A stretch of 64,000 nucleotides of DNA, taken from positions 470,501 through 534,500 of the forward strand of contig NZ_AQQU01000001.1 in NCBI RefSeq assembly GCF_002210105.1, in the 5' to 3' direction. The notes under the pieces are model-generated. The model had not been told where the DNA came from and did not search any database. It worked only from the letters and a program-made list of their open reading frames with translations. Source of the stretch: Oceanicola sp. 22II-s10i. Its GTDB lineage: Bacteria; Pseudomonadota; Alphaproteobacteria; Rhodobacterales; Rhodobacteraceae. Position numbers and translations under genes: made by a program. This document shows, in pieces, positions 28,458 through 37,372 of this stretch; the stretch's first letter is position 1; each line of letters starts with the position of its first letter.

Positions 28458-28560
28458 ACACGGCCGGTTCCTAGCGAATATTCTTTACTGAATGGTCTAA
28501 AGCCCTGTCGCTCGCAAGAAATTTTTCTGCATCCGCGAACGGATGGGCGGAAATCCGCAC

Positions 28561-29181
28561 TTATCGGCGGCGCCTTGGCGACATACGAGGCAGAACGGTC
28601 GCGAACATCAGCCAGATATCCCAGCAGACGGTCCGGCTGCGGCCGTATATGATGTCCAGCCGGGCCTTGGCCGGAACGCAGCGGCGCACATAGACCGACT
28701 CGGTCTCTTCGGGCGTCTTGCAAGGAACCAGAAGCGCCGTTTCGCGGGCGTGGAACATGATCGACGCCAAACCCGTCAGACCCGGCCGGTTCTTGAGAAC
28801 CTCGGCATAGAGGTCCGGGAACATCTCGACATAGCGGCGCAGGGGCGGGCGCGGCCCGACGAAACTGATGTCGCCGCGCAGGATGTTCCAGAGCTGGGGC
28901 ATCTCGTCCAGCCGGTAGCGCCGCAGGAACCGGCCGGTCGGCGTGATCCGGGCCAGCTTGTCCCCGCCTGAAACACCGGCGTCGTCCGGATCGACCTTCA
29001 TGGTGCGGAACTTGACCAGACCGAAGGGCTGCCCCGGCGCCTTCATCCGTTCCGACACGAAAAAGACCGGGCGCCCGTCCCGGATGGCGACGACCAGCGA
29101 AACGCAGAGGATCGCGGGCCACAGAAGGGCAAAGAGAATCGCGCAGGCCGTGAGATCCATCAGGCGCTTCATGGGCGTCAT
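28561..29181 (-). CDS. Bacterial sugar transferase (polyprenyl-phosphate glycosyl-1-phosphate transferase)
   Basis: A 206-residue small-PGT membrane enzyme that starts glycan assembly by moving a sugar phosphate to undecaprenyl phosphate. It has one N-terminal hairpin helix (LTACAILFALLWPAILCVSLV), then FGLVKFRTMKVD, RFLRRYRLDEMPQLWNIL and ISFVGPRPPLRRYVEMF, which include the Asp-Glu catalytic dyad. The C-terminus is longer than minimal PglC. The ATG overlaps the epimerase stop by 4 bases (ATGA), so the two are translationally coupled. Confidence 0.93.
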   Translation of the reverse strand: MTPMKRLMDLTACAILFALLWPAILCVSLVVAIRDGRPVFFVSERMKAPGQPFGLVKFRTMKVDPDDAGVSGGDKLARITPTGRFLRRYRLDEMPQLWNILRGDISFVGPRPPLRRYVEMFPDLYAEVLKNRPGLTGLASIMFHARETALLVPCKTPEETESVYVRRCVPAKARLDIIYGRSRTVCWDIWLMFATVLPRMSPRRRR

Positions 29182-30008
29182 GTCACCGGCTCCATCAACG
29201 TCCGCCATTCGGCGACAAGCCGTTCGGGGTCGGCGCTTGCGACCAGCGGCGGACCGATCCGGCGCCAGAACGAGTCGCTGATCGCCATGGACTGCAGGGC
29301 GTCCTGCGGGGCCGGTCGCCATGACGGGGTCCGGCCTGCCGCCGCGAGAATCCCGTCCATCGCCACCGGCGCCGGTCCGGCGAGGTTCAGGACAGGGGGC
29401 AGGTCCTCGGGCGGCAGATCGGACAGGCGCAGAAGCGCTGCCGCCAGATCGGATGGTGCGACGTAGCTGCGCAGGGGCCCGCCGCCGTCCGGGAACCGGT
29501 CCAGCACGATATCGTTGCCGAGCGCGAGGTTAGAGAACAGCATGTCTGCCCCGGCGACGTTGGCCAGCCGCAAGGCACAGCTGGCCGGAGTCCCGCCGAG
29601 TTTGGCGATTTCGCGCTCCATCAGCGCCTTGGCGGCTCCATAGGGATTGCGTGGCGCGGGCGTGTCGGTTTCGGTCCACAGACGTCCCCCGCCTCCATAG
29701 ACCGCCGCACTGGACATGTGGATCACGCGGCGCGCGCCAACGGCCCGCGCCAGTTCCGTCGCCCGACGTGCCAGAAGCGCGTTGTCGGCAAGTTCCTCCG
29801 GCGTTCCGGCGGTCACGCCCCACATGGCCAGAACGGTCTCAGCCTGCCCGAGGCCCCCGGCCTGTCCGGTTTCGGTCCAAAGGCGGTATCCAGGGTGATC
29901 CCTGCCAATCCAGCCGCTCACCCGCGCCCCGGCTTCGGTCCCCTCCCAAAGGCTGCGCAGGATCCTGCCGAGTTTTCCGCTTGCACCAACCACCAAGATG
30001 TTGGACAT
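29178..30008 (-). CDS. NAD(P)-dependent epimerase/reductase of the extended SDR class
   Basis: A 276-residue nucleotide-sugar-type SDR. The N-terminal motif is VVGASGKLGRILRSL. The active-site Ser lies in IHMSSAAVYGGGG and the Tyr/Lys pair in NPYGAAKALME. Coupling to the sugar transferase points to a role in making its sugar nucleotide or lipid-linked sugar, as a reductase or 4-epimerase. The ATG at 30008 begins directly at the Rossmann strand; an upstream Met would add a tail of unlikely composition. It is divergent from the Wza-type gene with 129 bases between. Confidence 0.87.
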   Translation of the reverse strand: MSNILVVGASGKLGRILRSLWEGTEAGARVSGWIGRDHPGYRLWTETGQAGGLGQAETVLAMWGVTAGTPEELADNALLARRATELARAVGARRVIHMSSAAVYGGGGRLWTETDTPAPRNPYGAAKALMEREIAKLGGTPASCALRLANVAGADMLFSNLALGNDIVLDRFPDGGGPLRSYVAPSDLAAALLRLSDLPPEDLPPVLNLAGPAPVAMDGILAAAGRTPSWRPAPQDALQSMAISDSFWRRIGPPLVASADPERLVAEWRTLMEPVT

Positions 30009-30137
30009 CGCGGCCGTTTCGTGCGCATTTCGTGTCACAGTGGTTAACCGGAGTTGCGGCGGGACAGGGTCCAAGCTGTCTATCACCGCCGATACGCATT
30101 AGAAAAGTCCGGGAACGACGGACGGGGGTCAGGCAAG

Positions 30138-31253
30138 ATGGAGACAAGACGCGCGCAGGCAGTAATCGGCCTCGTTATCGTCTTGCTGACAGCCGCCTGC
30201 GGACTTCCGCGCGGGGCCGCTCTCCAATCGGAGATCGTCAAGGAAGCTGACACCAAGCAGCCCACCTTCGATGTCGTGGACGTCACACGCGATTCGGTGG
30301 CCCGCATCAAGACATGGCCCGTCACCGGCACCCACGAGGGATATTCGTGGCCGAATGCAACGCGCGGGCCCAGATCGCAGGTCATCCGGCCGGGCGACAG
30401 GCTGGACCTCGTGATCTGGGACAGCGAGGAAAACTCGCTCCTGTCCAGCCCGTCACAAAAGACCGTTGCGATGCAGGGCCTTGTGGTGTCGCCCAGTGGA
30501 ACGATCTTTGTCCCCTACGTGGACGAAATCGTGGTGAACGGGCAGACACCCGAACAGGCCCGGCGCGACATCCAGGACAAGCTGAACACGGTTCTGCCGT
30601 CCTCGCAGGTCCAGATCGCCATGACCGAGGGCGCGCAGAACTCTGCCGATCTGGTCAGCGGGATCGCGAAACCCGGCAGCTATCCGATCCCGAATCGCGA
30701 CACCAGAATTCTGAGCCTCATCTCGCTTGGCGGGGGCATTTCGCCATCAGTCCGTAACCCCGTGGTGCGGCTGATGCGTGATGGGCGCAGTTATCGGATC
30801 CCAGCCAAGGAACTGCTCGCGAACCCCGCGCGCAATGTTCTGGTACGCGGCGGCGATCAGGTGATCGTGGAAGCGGACGACCGCTACTTCACCGCGCTCG
30901 GCGCCAGCGGCACCGAAGAGCTGATCTATTTCGACCGCGAGACGGTGACTGCGCTCGAGGCGATGTCGATGGTCGGCGGGCTGTCCGAAACCCGCGCAAA
31001 CCCTCAGGGCGTGCTGGTTCTGCGTGAGTATCCGGCCAAGACACTGAGAGCCGACGGCAAGGGTCCCAAGATGACGGACACCGTTTTTGTCATCGACCTG
31101 ACCTCGGCGGACGGGCTGTTCGCGGCCCGCAATTTCCGTATTTATCCGGGCGATACGATCTATGTCACGGAAAGCGCACTGACAGTCGCGAACACCGTGT
31201 TCGCCATCATCGGGCGGCTGTTCTTCTTCGAGTCCCAGCTTGCCAATCTGTGA
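30138..31253 (+). CDS. Polysaccharide biosynthesis/export outer-membrane lipoprotein (Wza-like)
   Basis: A 371-residue OPX protein. The signal peptide AVIGLVIVLLTAAC ends in a lipobox with the lipidated Cys about residue 20. The poly_export domain follows (VIRPGDRLDLVIWDSEENSL, VSPSGTIFVPYVDEIVVNGQ), then two SLBB-like segments (SGIAKPGSYPIPNRDTRILS and LEAMSMVGGLSET). It forms the outer-membrane channel for capsule or exopolysaccharide. No Wzc tyrosine kinase, Wzx or Wzy is present in the window, so the rest of the system must be elsewhere. Confidence 0.92.
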   Translation: METRRAQAVIGLVIVLLTAACGLPRGAALQSEIVKEADTKQPTFDVVDVTRDSVARIKTWPVTGTHEGYSWPNATRGPRSQVIRPGDRLDLVIWDSEENSLLSSPSQKTVAMQGLVVSPSGTIFVPYVDEIVVNGQTPEQARRDIQDKLNTVLPSSQVQIAMTEGAQNSADLVSGIAKPGSYPIPNRDTRILSLISLGGGISPSVRNPVVRLMRDGRSYRIPAKELLANPARNVLVRGGDQVIVEADDRYFTALGASGTEELIYFDRETVTALEAMSMVGGLSETRANPQGVLVLREYPAKTLRADGKGPKMTDTVFVIDLTSADGLFAARNFRIYPGDTIYVTESALTVANTVFAIIGRLFFFESQLANL

Positions 31254-31319
31254 CCGGGTTCGGATCCGGCCTTGTGCCGGACCGACCGGGGTCAGACGGA
31301 CCGGAACGGGGAGGATCCT

Positions 31320-32339
31320 ATGGACAAGCAACGCGAAAGCATCGCGATCGAGCCGCCACGGCAGGACTGGCTGGACCTGACTCAGGAAGACATCCTGGAT
31401 CCCGGTCTGCCGATCATCGACCCGCATCACCACCTGTGGGACCGGCTGGGCGGCTTTCTGGCGGACGAGATCATGGCCGATACCTCGTCCGGTCACAACA
31501 TCCGCAAGACGGTGTTTGTCCAATGCCGCTATGCGCACCGAACGGACGGACCCGAAGCCATGCGTCCCGTGGGCGAGACCGAGGCCGTCGTCCGCGTCGC
31601 AGAGGAAACCGCGCAGCGCGGCGCGGCGACAGAGATCTGTGCCGGGATCGTCGGCTTTGCGGATCTGACGCTCGGCGGAGCCGTCGCCGAAGTGCTGGAG
31701 GCGCACAAAGCGGCCTCTGGCGGCCGGTTCCGCGGCATCCGTCACATCACCGCATACGAGGAATCGTTCGACACCTTCCTCGCCCCCGTAGCCCCCGACG
31801 CGATGACCTCCCCCGCCTTTCGCGAAGGATTCGCCTGCCTGTCGGCGGCGGGGCTGAGTTTCGACGGCTGGCTCTACCACCCGCAGATCCCCCAGTTCAC
31901 GGAGCTTGCGCGCGCCTTCCCGGACACCGTGATGGTTCTTGACCATGTGGGCGGCCCGCTGGGAATCGGCCGCTATCGGGGCCGGGCGGACGCCACCCAT
32001 GCGGAATGGCTGGCCTCCATGCGCGACCTGGCGGCCTGCCCCAATGTCAACGTCAAGCTGGGCGGGCTGGTCATGGACATCACCGGCGCAGAATGGGCCG
32101 CTGCCGCCACCCCGCCGGGGTCCCGCGCGCTGGCGGACGCGTTCCGGCCGTGGATGGAGCCGGTGATAGAACTGTTCGGGGCAGACCGCTGCATGTTCGA
32201 AAGCAACTTTCCGGTCGACAAGGTCTCCTGCTCATATCCGGTGCTCTGGAATGCCTTCAAACGCCTCGCAGCGGGCGCCGGAGAGACTGAGAAAGCCGCC
32301 CTGTTTCACGATACGGCGGCGCGGGTCTATCGAATCTGA
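31320..32339 (+). CDS. Amidohydrolase family 2 protein
   Basis: A 339-residue TIM-barrel metal hydrolase. The strand-1 metal motif is LPIIDPHHHLWDR; further family elements are GRFRGIRHITAYE, MVLDHVGGPLG (metal His) and ADRCMFESNFPVDK with the catalytic Asp. The family includes lactonases, decarboxylases and 2-pyrone hydrolases. GGGGAGGATCCT precedes the ATG at 31320. It follows the Wza-type gene by 66 bases but has no obvious link to polysaccharide, so it may be a separate metabolic gene. Confidence 0.88.
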   Translation: MDKQRESIAIEPPRQDWLDLTQEDILDPGLPIIDPHHHLWDRLGGFLADEIMADTSSGHNIRKTVFVQCRYAHRTDGPEAMRPVGETEAVVRVAEETAQRGAATEICAGIVGFADLTLGGAVAEVLEAHKAASGGRFRGIRHITAYEESFDTFLAPVAPDAMTSPAFREGFACLSAAGLSFDGWLYHPQIPQFTELARAFPDTVMVLDHVGGPLGIGRYRGRADATHAEWLASMRDLAACPNVNVKLGGLVMDITGAEWAAAATPPGSRALADAFRPWMEPVIELFGADRCMFESNFPVDKVSCSYPVLWNAFKRLAAGAGETEKAALFHDTAARVYRI

Positions 32340-32407
32340 CCGCGCTAAAGCTCCTGTTAACACCCCTCGGCTAATGAGGCCGCGGGTGAGTGAAACGGGT
32401 GGTGAGC

Positions 32408-32581
32408 ATGAGCGGGCAGTCGAATGCCGCGCCGGTCATCATCAAGCGCAAGAAGGTCGTCGGCGGCGACGGACATCACGGTGGTGCCTGGAAGGTCGCG
32501 ATTCTTGGTTCCTTTGGTCGAAGGACGCCTTGCGCCCGTTTCACACCCCGCCCGAATTGGGCGGATACAACGTCATTCTGA
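32408..32581 (+). pseudogene. motB: motB 5' remnant (flagellar stator)
   Basis: The first 31 residues, including PVIIKRKKVVGGDGHHGGAW, match the cytoplasmic N-terminus of MotB, which continues in family members as WK[IV]AYADFxTAMMAFF. Here the match ends exactly at WKVA. The frame then runs on as unrelated Arg/Pro-rich sequence (ILGSFGRRTPCARF) to a stop at 32581, 57 codons in all. The transmembrane helix, plug and OmpA-like peptidoglycan domain are all gone, so it cannot be a stator. It sits next to flagellar genes, and a deletion with one endpoint at about 32500 is the simplest reading. Confidence 0.8.
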
Positions 32582-32706
32582 CCAGTGCGGGAGAGGCCAT
32601 GCGCCACTCCGCGCCATCCAATGGGATGCGGCGCCAGGATCGCGCCAAGACCCTAATGATTACCTAAACGCCCTCCCGTCTTTCCGGCGGATTTGAACCA
32701 AACCTC
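32501..32706. other. Unrecognised sequence between motB remnant and flgN
   Basis: About 200 bases with no gene I can support. All three plus-strand frames and the reverse frames were read. The longest piece (encoding DALRPFHTPPELGGYNVIL) is not recognised, and a 22-codon frame starting at 32599 has a ribosome site but no family resemblance. It may be scar sequence from the event that removed the rest of motB. Confidence 0.5.
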
Positions 32707-33066
32707 TCATGCCCGACGCTGCACCCGGCTCGCCGGATCGTTGTGCACCACAGTCCGCCGCCCCTCGCGGTCATAGACCTCAAGTGACCGGCTCAGCCGC
32801 CCCAACGTGCCGAGCCGGTTCGCGACAGCCCGGACACCCCGCATCGCAGTATCCAGAAGTTCCTGATTGCGGGCTGACTTTTCCAGGAGCGCTGTCAGCC
32901 TGCTGCGATCGGCATCGGACGTGATCAGGTCGGTGGCGAAAACCCCTTCCTTCTCCTCCAGCACGTCATGCAGCGCCCCGAAATCGCCGTCGAGCAGTGC
33001 GGCGCGTTCGCGGTCAAGGACCCGGTCGAGCCGGTGAAGAATGTCATTCTGCGCCGCGTCAGTCAT
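32707..33066 (-). CDS. FlgN-like flagellar export chaperone
   Basis: A 119-residue, nearly all-helical protein (ILHRLDRVLDRERAALLDGD, FGALHDVLEEKEGVFATDL). This matches the FlgN fold: a helical bundle that carries the hook-filament junction proteins FlgK and FlgL to the export gate. Assignment rests on size, helical pattern and position, since FlgN sequences are poorly conserved. It overlaps the rod-binding gene by 4 bases (ATGA). Its clients FlgK and FlgL are not in the window. Confidence 0.7.
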   Translation of the reverse strand: MTDAAQNDILHRLDRVLDRERAALLDGDFGALHDVLEEKEGVFATDLITSDADRSRLTALLEKSARNQELLDTAMRGVRAVANRLGTLGRLSRSLEVYDREGRRTVVHNDPASRVQRRA

Positions 33067-33329
33067 GTCTCCCTCCGGCGCAGGCCAGCCTCGAACCTTT
33101 CGGCCAGGCCGATACCTTTTGCGGCAATGGCCCGCGCCTGTTCCTGTCGCAGGAAGGAGGCGAACTGCGCCTCGCCGGGGCCACCACCGAATGCGCCGCG
33201 CGGCGCGCCGACCCCCGCGGACTTCAGCATTTCGTCAATAAAAACGACCTCAAGTTCCATCGCGACACGTTTGAGCGAGCCGGGATCGCGGGTGGCCTGT
33301 GTCACACCGATCTGCGTGGCGGAAAGCAT
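33063..33329 (-). CDS. Rod-binding protein (FlgJ N-terminal domain/CheL-like)
   Basis: An 88-residue protein matching only the rod-binding domain of FlgJ: LKRVAMELEVVFIDEMLKSAG and QFASFLRQEQARAIAAKGIG. The muramidase domain of enteric FlgJ is absent, which is normal for the CheL-type proteins of alphaproteobacteria. It caps or scaffolds the growing rod. It is divergent from fliK with 110 bases between and coupled to the FlgN-like gene. Confidence 0.82.
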   Translation of the reverse strand: MLSATQIGVTQATRDPGSLKRVAMELEVVFIDEMLKSAGVGAPRGAFGGGPGEAQFASFLRQEQARAIAAKGIGLAERFEAGLRRRET

Positions 33330-33439
33330 TCGATACCTCCAATTGTGGTTACTTTCGCGATCCTGGCCCGTGATCGGTAAAGGCCGGGTAACCGATTTCG
33401 AGGAAAGTGACGCATCGCTGGAAGAAATCCGGGACAGCC

Positions 33440-36400
33440 ATGCATCTCGCCTTACGCCTCACAACTCCGCCCGCCGCTGCAGGCGCGTTGCCCCGGCCCT
33501 CGGATGATCGACAGACTGGTAGCTGGTTTGCCGATCTCGTGGCCGGCGCTCCGGTGTCCGACGAACGGGCGCCGGGATCACGCTCCGCACCCAGAACTTC
33601 GCTTCGGGACGAGCTTGCGGAAGGCGCCCAGGATGTCGAACCGTCGGACACGTCATCGACGGACACCCCCCTGGAAGATGCGAACCAGTCGCCGACAGGG
33701 GTGAGCGGGGATGCGTCAGTCACGCACCGTTCCGCCGCCAGGCCGATGGCGGATATGGAATTGGGTCCGGAGCGGCGACTGCCGCGCACTGTCAAGGAGA
33801 CGGACCCTGTTCCGACTTCGGCACTCTCTACTGAAAAGCGCGCCGTGGCCGCAAACGCGGCGGGTGACAAGGAGCCGCGTCAGACATCACCCGAAACCGG
33901 ACCAACAGCCGACCCGCCGGACCTGGGGGTCGACACACCCGCGGGCCGGGTGGATCACGCAGGGGACGTGTCCGGTATCGCAGGCCGAGAGCCGGCGACG
34001 GCGGCGGATGCTTCGATGGCAGACCCTATTCCCGGCGTCGCCGCAATCCTGCCCGGTGAAGAGCGCGAGGTCTCTTCGGCGAACAGCCTCACCGTGGCGA
34101 CGGCGTCCCTGAGCGACCGGACTTTGGGTCAATCGTCCCGCTGGCCCGTGCAGCCCCTGTCAGCGTCGGCCTCCGTCCCGGAACATTCGGACTCCAGCTC
34201 CCCGGCCGAGGCGACGCGACAGGCGCAGGCCCCTGCCCCACCTCGCGGGCCATACATGAAGCGCGACGCGGACCCTGATACTATGCCCGCCGGGCCTGCG
34301 GCTCCGATCGGCGTGTCCAGGGTCGTCGCCTCTGAATCCGCAAGGTCGCAGGCACCTGCCGCGATTGGCGCCGACACCAAGCCGTATCTGTTGAGTGCAC
34401 GCCTGAACAACATGGCACCCGACCGGTTCGATCGAACGGGCCAGCGCTCCCCGAACTATGGTGTGCCGGGTGCGGAGGATGCGGATCGGGCAAGAGGCGG
34501 ACGTCAGGATGGCGCGCGTCCCCAAGGCTCTGCCCTTCAGGCCGTGGGTGGAGGCAAGGCGAATTCCCACACACCCACACCGAACCTCAAGCCGGTCTTG
34601 GCTCAACCGCGCACAACCGGCGCTGATCCAGTCAGATCGGCAGATACGCCAACTAGAGACAAACATCCGCCCCTGCCAGAACATGGCGGTATTCGGGGCG
34701 GGGGGGCAGCACATGGGACACGCAATCCCGATCGACCATTGCAGCGGAACGCCCTGCCAGCCACGCCCGGGGTCTTTATCAGCCGGCACCAGCCGATCAG
34801 GCCTGACGGGCGGCAAGATTCTGACGGTCCCGCCCTACCGGAGCGTCGTCTCATCGCGCCGGAGCGGAATGCACCCCCGGACACGGCGGTGGCGAAAGCC
34901 TTGGCGGTTCGGCACGGCCCTTCCAGAGGTCACCAGGATTCAGCGGTCAGGCTGACTGCGCTCCCGGCTTCGCAAGCGGCGCGGTCCGCGATCAACCAGC
35001 AGCAGGAGGCGAACGCGGGCGCAACTGTGACGGCGACGACAGAAGTACAGGCGGTAACTGGGAATGACAGGCAGGGACTTGCGTCCGAGGCCCCTCTGAC
35101 ACGTCCGGCCCCGGCACAGGTCACCAAGTCGCAGGAACCGGCCGCGCCTTCGCCCGTGGCCGGTTCCCAGCACCGTGGGCCCATACTCCGTGAACAGGTG
35201 GGCGAGGCTCCAAAAGGCACGGACAACCGGGCCGGCCCCCTTCTGTCAAAGCATACTGCCGACGGTCAAGCGTCCCGGCACATGCCAGCGGCGGCGGACC
35301 GTCCCGGCCCCGGTCTCGCGGCACGCGCGACGGAAGACCCCATATCCACGCCACTCCCGCACCGGACCCGCGCGTGGCGCTCACGCACCGAACCCGCGGA
35401 GCGCCCCGGTACAGTATCGCCACTCCCGTATCGGTCGGAGTCGCAGCCGGAGCCCCGCAGGGCGCCGGACGGTCCGCAGGGCCGTCGCGCCGAAGGCACG
35501 CCGATGGCAACCGCACCGATGCCGGTGGACGCCCGGCCTGAACCTCGGTCCAAGGATCCCTCCGACCTGCCGCCTATCACGAGGCTGAAACGACCGCCCG
35601 CATCAGAAAGCGCGGCGCGGCATATCGCATGGGGCATGACGCAGCGTGACCCACACAGCAGCCGGGGACTGCCTGAGCAGACCCGGACGGCGGGCATGTC
35701 GTTCCCAACCGATGCTCCTGCGACACGTGCCGTCGCCCCGCCCGCGCCGGAAGTGTCCCCCCCGGCGGCAGCAGTCCGGCCAGTGCAGGCAGAGGTCGAC
35801 AGATCAAAATTAGCGGCCCCGTCGGACTTGCGGTGGCCCCCGCGCATCAGCGAGCGGCCTGTGTCCGGCGCGAAGGATATCGCTCGGGAAGTCGGTTCTG
35901 CCCGAGAAAAGCGATTGGTGAACCACGCAGCGGGTCAACTCTCCGAGCCAGCGAACCCTGACCCCAAGGACGCCACGCCGCCGCTACGCTCTCCCCGGGC
36001 AGACGGGCCCGTTCCCGCTGCACCGGTCAGTGCCGGGCGCTCCGGTCATGAGGCGGATTTTGGCGCCGCGGACCAGGGCCGGTCCGGCATGCCGGTGCGG
36101 GAGACAAGGCGCATGCCAGGCGGCTCCCTCCCGAACGCTCCGACTGAAGACAGCGCGCGGGTTTCGGAGATTGTCCAAAGGTCGCAGCAAGCCGGGCCGG
36201 CCCGACAGGCCCCGGCTTCACGGGCTGAACCAGATACGGCTGCGATATCACCCATCCCTCCGGGAGCGTTGGACCGCCAGCGCGTTGATTCTGAGACATT
36301 TGCGCTTCGGTCAGGTCATCACACCGTGACACATGGCTCTGCTGTTCCGGCCGCAAGAGAGGCGCGCGTTCAGGGGACGCTGGCCGACCGGATCGCGGAG

Positions 36401-37354
36401 CCGGCGCCTGCCCCGCATGTCAGAACAAGAGCGCCGGTCGAGCGATATGACGTGAGCCCGACCGGGCAACCCGGTGGACATCATCATCCAGACGACAGCG
36501 GCAACACGACCGGTGCAGATCAAGTGAGCGGGCCCAGATCGGAAGGCGGCCCGGCATGGACCGGGCCGAAAACAGGCGGAGTGGTCGGAGGTCCTGCCGC
36601 AACACGGGCAGCCGGTATCGCGCGCCATGACGAAGCATCGACCGGCAGGAGATCATCGCCCCTTATGAATATTGGTCAGCCATCCGCGACCGAACCGGCC
36701 CCTGCTCATGGCCGACTGGCGACAGCGACGCCGCTGCCTTTGCGAACCGCCGAAATGCGCTCCGATCCAATACAGGCACGGCCCGATGCCACCCGTATGG
36801 CTGAAGCGATCCCGCCACGTGCGCACCCGGAACCGGACCCCGCGACGATGCCGGAGATCGGACACGGGGCGCCGCCTGATTTCAGGTCCCCTGGAACGGT
36901 CGGGCACCCGGTCTACACAGGTTTGCGGCATGATACCCCCCCGCGCAGCGTTGCCGATCAGATCGCGGACGCCGCCCGGTCCACCGCCTCTGGCAGGGTC
37001 GAGCTCGTGCTGGAGCCGGAAGAACTCGGTCGCCTACAGATGACCCTGAAGTCCGACGGCCAGAGCCTTTCGATGACGGTTTTCGCCGATCGGAGTGACA
37101 CACTGGACCTGCTGCGGCGCCACGCCCATGACCTCGCCCGCGCACTTTCGGAAGCAGGCTACGACGACGTGGACCTGTCATTCGGCCAGAACCGGCCCCA
37201 GCAGCACCCTGCAACGCATCAGGTCAACGACACGCCGGGCGGCACGGAGGATCGGGAAGACGCGGCCGCTGCGGACACCGCCATCCCGCCTGCGGCTTCG
37301 CCGAACGAAGCGATCGCGCCAGCTGCGCAGGCTGGCATGGATATCAGACTTTGA
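33440..37354 (+). CDS. fliK: Flagellar hook-length control protein FliK, unusually long
   Basis: A 1304-residue protein, two to three times the usual FliK length. Only about residues 1170-1255 are conserved: the Flg_hook domain (GRVELVLEPEELGRLQMTL, DTLDLLRRHAHDLARALSEA) that switches export specificity. The remaining 1170 residues are low-complexity, Pro/Ala/Arg/Ser-rich and probably disordered, as expected of a molecular ruler. The ATG at 33440 is followed by HLALRLTTPPAAAG. The frame has no interruption. flgD follows 18 bases later. The extra length would predict a very long hook if the classical ruler rule holds; alternatively it reflects relaxed selection in a decaying locus. Confidence 0.85.
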   Translation: MHLALRLTTPPAAAGALPRPSDDRQTGSWFADLVAGAPVSDERAPGSRSAPRTSLRDELAEGAQDVEPSDTSSTDTPLEDANQSPTGVSGDASVTHRSAARPMADMELGPERRLPRTVKETDPVPTSALSTEKRAVAANAAGDKEPRQTSPETGPTADPPDLGVDTPAGRVDHAGDVSGIAGREPATAADASMADPIPGVAAILPGEEREVSSANSLTVATASLSDRTLGQSSRWPVQPLSASASVPEHSDSSSPAEATRQAQAPAPPRGPYMKRDADPDTMPAGPAAPIGVSRVVASESARSQAPAAIGADTKPYLLSARLNNMAPDRFDRTGQRSPNYGVPGAEDADRARGGRQDGARPQGSALQAVGGGKANSHTPTPNLKPVLAQPRTTGADPVRSADTPTRDKHPPLPEHGGIRGGGAAHGTRNPDRPLQRNALPATPGVFISRHQPIRPDGRQDSDGPALPERRLIAPERNAPPDTAVAKALAVRHGPSRGHQDSAVRLTALPASQAARSAINQQQEANAGATVTATTEVQAVTGNDRQGLASEAPLTRPAPAQVTKSQEPAAPSPVAGSQHRGPILREQVGEAPKGTDNRAGPLLSKHTADGQASRHMPAAADRPGPGLAARATEDPISTPLPHRTRAWRSRTEPAERPGTVSPLPYRSESQPEPRRAPDGPQGRRAEGTPMATAPMPVDARPEPRSKDPSDLPPITRLKRPPASESAARHIAWGMTQRDPHSSRGLPEQTRTAGMSFPTDAPATRAVAPPAPEVSPPAAAVRPVQAEVDRSKLAAPSDLRWPPRISERPVSGAKDIAREVGSAREKRLVNHAAGQLSEPANPDPKDATPPLRSPRADGPVPAAPVSAGRSGHEADFGAADQGRSGMPVRETRRMPGGSLPNAPTEDSARVSEIVQRSQQAGPARQAPASRAEPDTAAISPIPPGALDRQRVDSETFALRSGHHTVTHGSAVPAAREARVQGTLADRIAEPAPAPHVRTRAPVERYDVSPTGQPGGHHHPDDSGNTTGADQVSGPRSEGGPAWTGPKTGGVVGGPAATRAAGIARHDEASTGRRSSPLMNIGQPSATEPAPAHGRLATATPLPLRTAEMRSDPIQARPDATRMAEAIPPRAHPEPDPATMPEIGHGAPPDFRSPGTVGHPVYTGLRHDTPPRSVADQIADAARSTASGRVELVLEPEELGRLQMTLKSDGQSLSMTVFADRSDTLDLLRRHAHDLARALSEAGYDDVDLSFGQNRPQQHPATHQVNDTPGGTEDREDAAAADTAIPPAASPNEAIAPAAQAGMDIRL

Positions 37355-37372
37355 CACAGCCCGGAGATCGAC

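Noticed and set aside
32599-32667. 22-codon frame with GGGAGAGG before an ATG
   Set aside because: Too short, no recognisable sequence, and it lies in the presumed deletion scar; not called as a gene.
32680-32700. GATTTGAACC resembling a tRNA T-arm on the minus strand
   Set aside because: The flanking bases do not pair into a T-stem, and no acceptor, D or anticodon arms can be built around it.
34799-34818. Possible third copy of the R1 repeat core (CTGACGGGCGG) inside fliK
   Set aside because: Only the 11-base core matches; the flanks that define the 40-bp repeat are absent.
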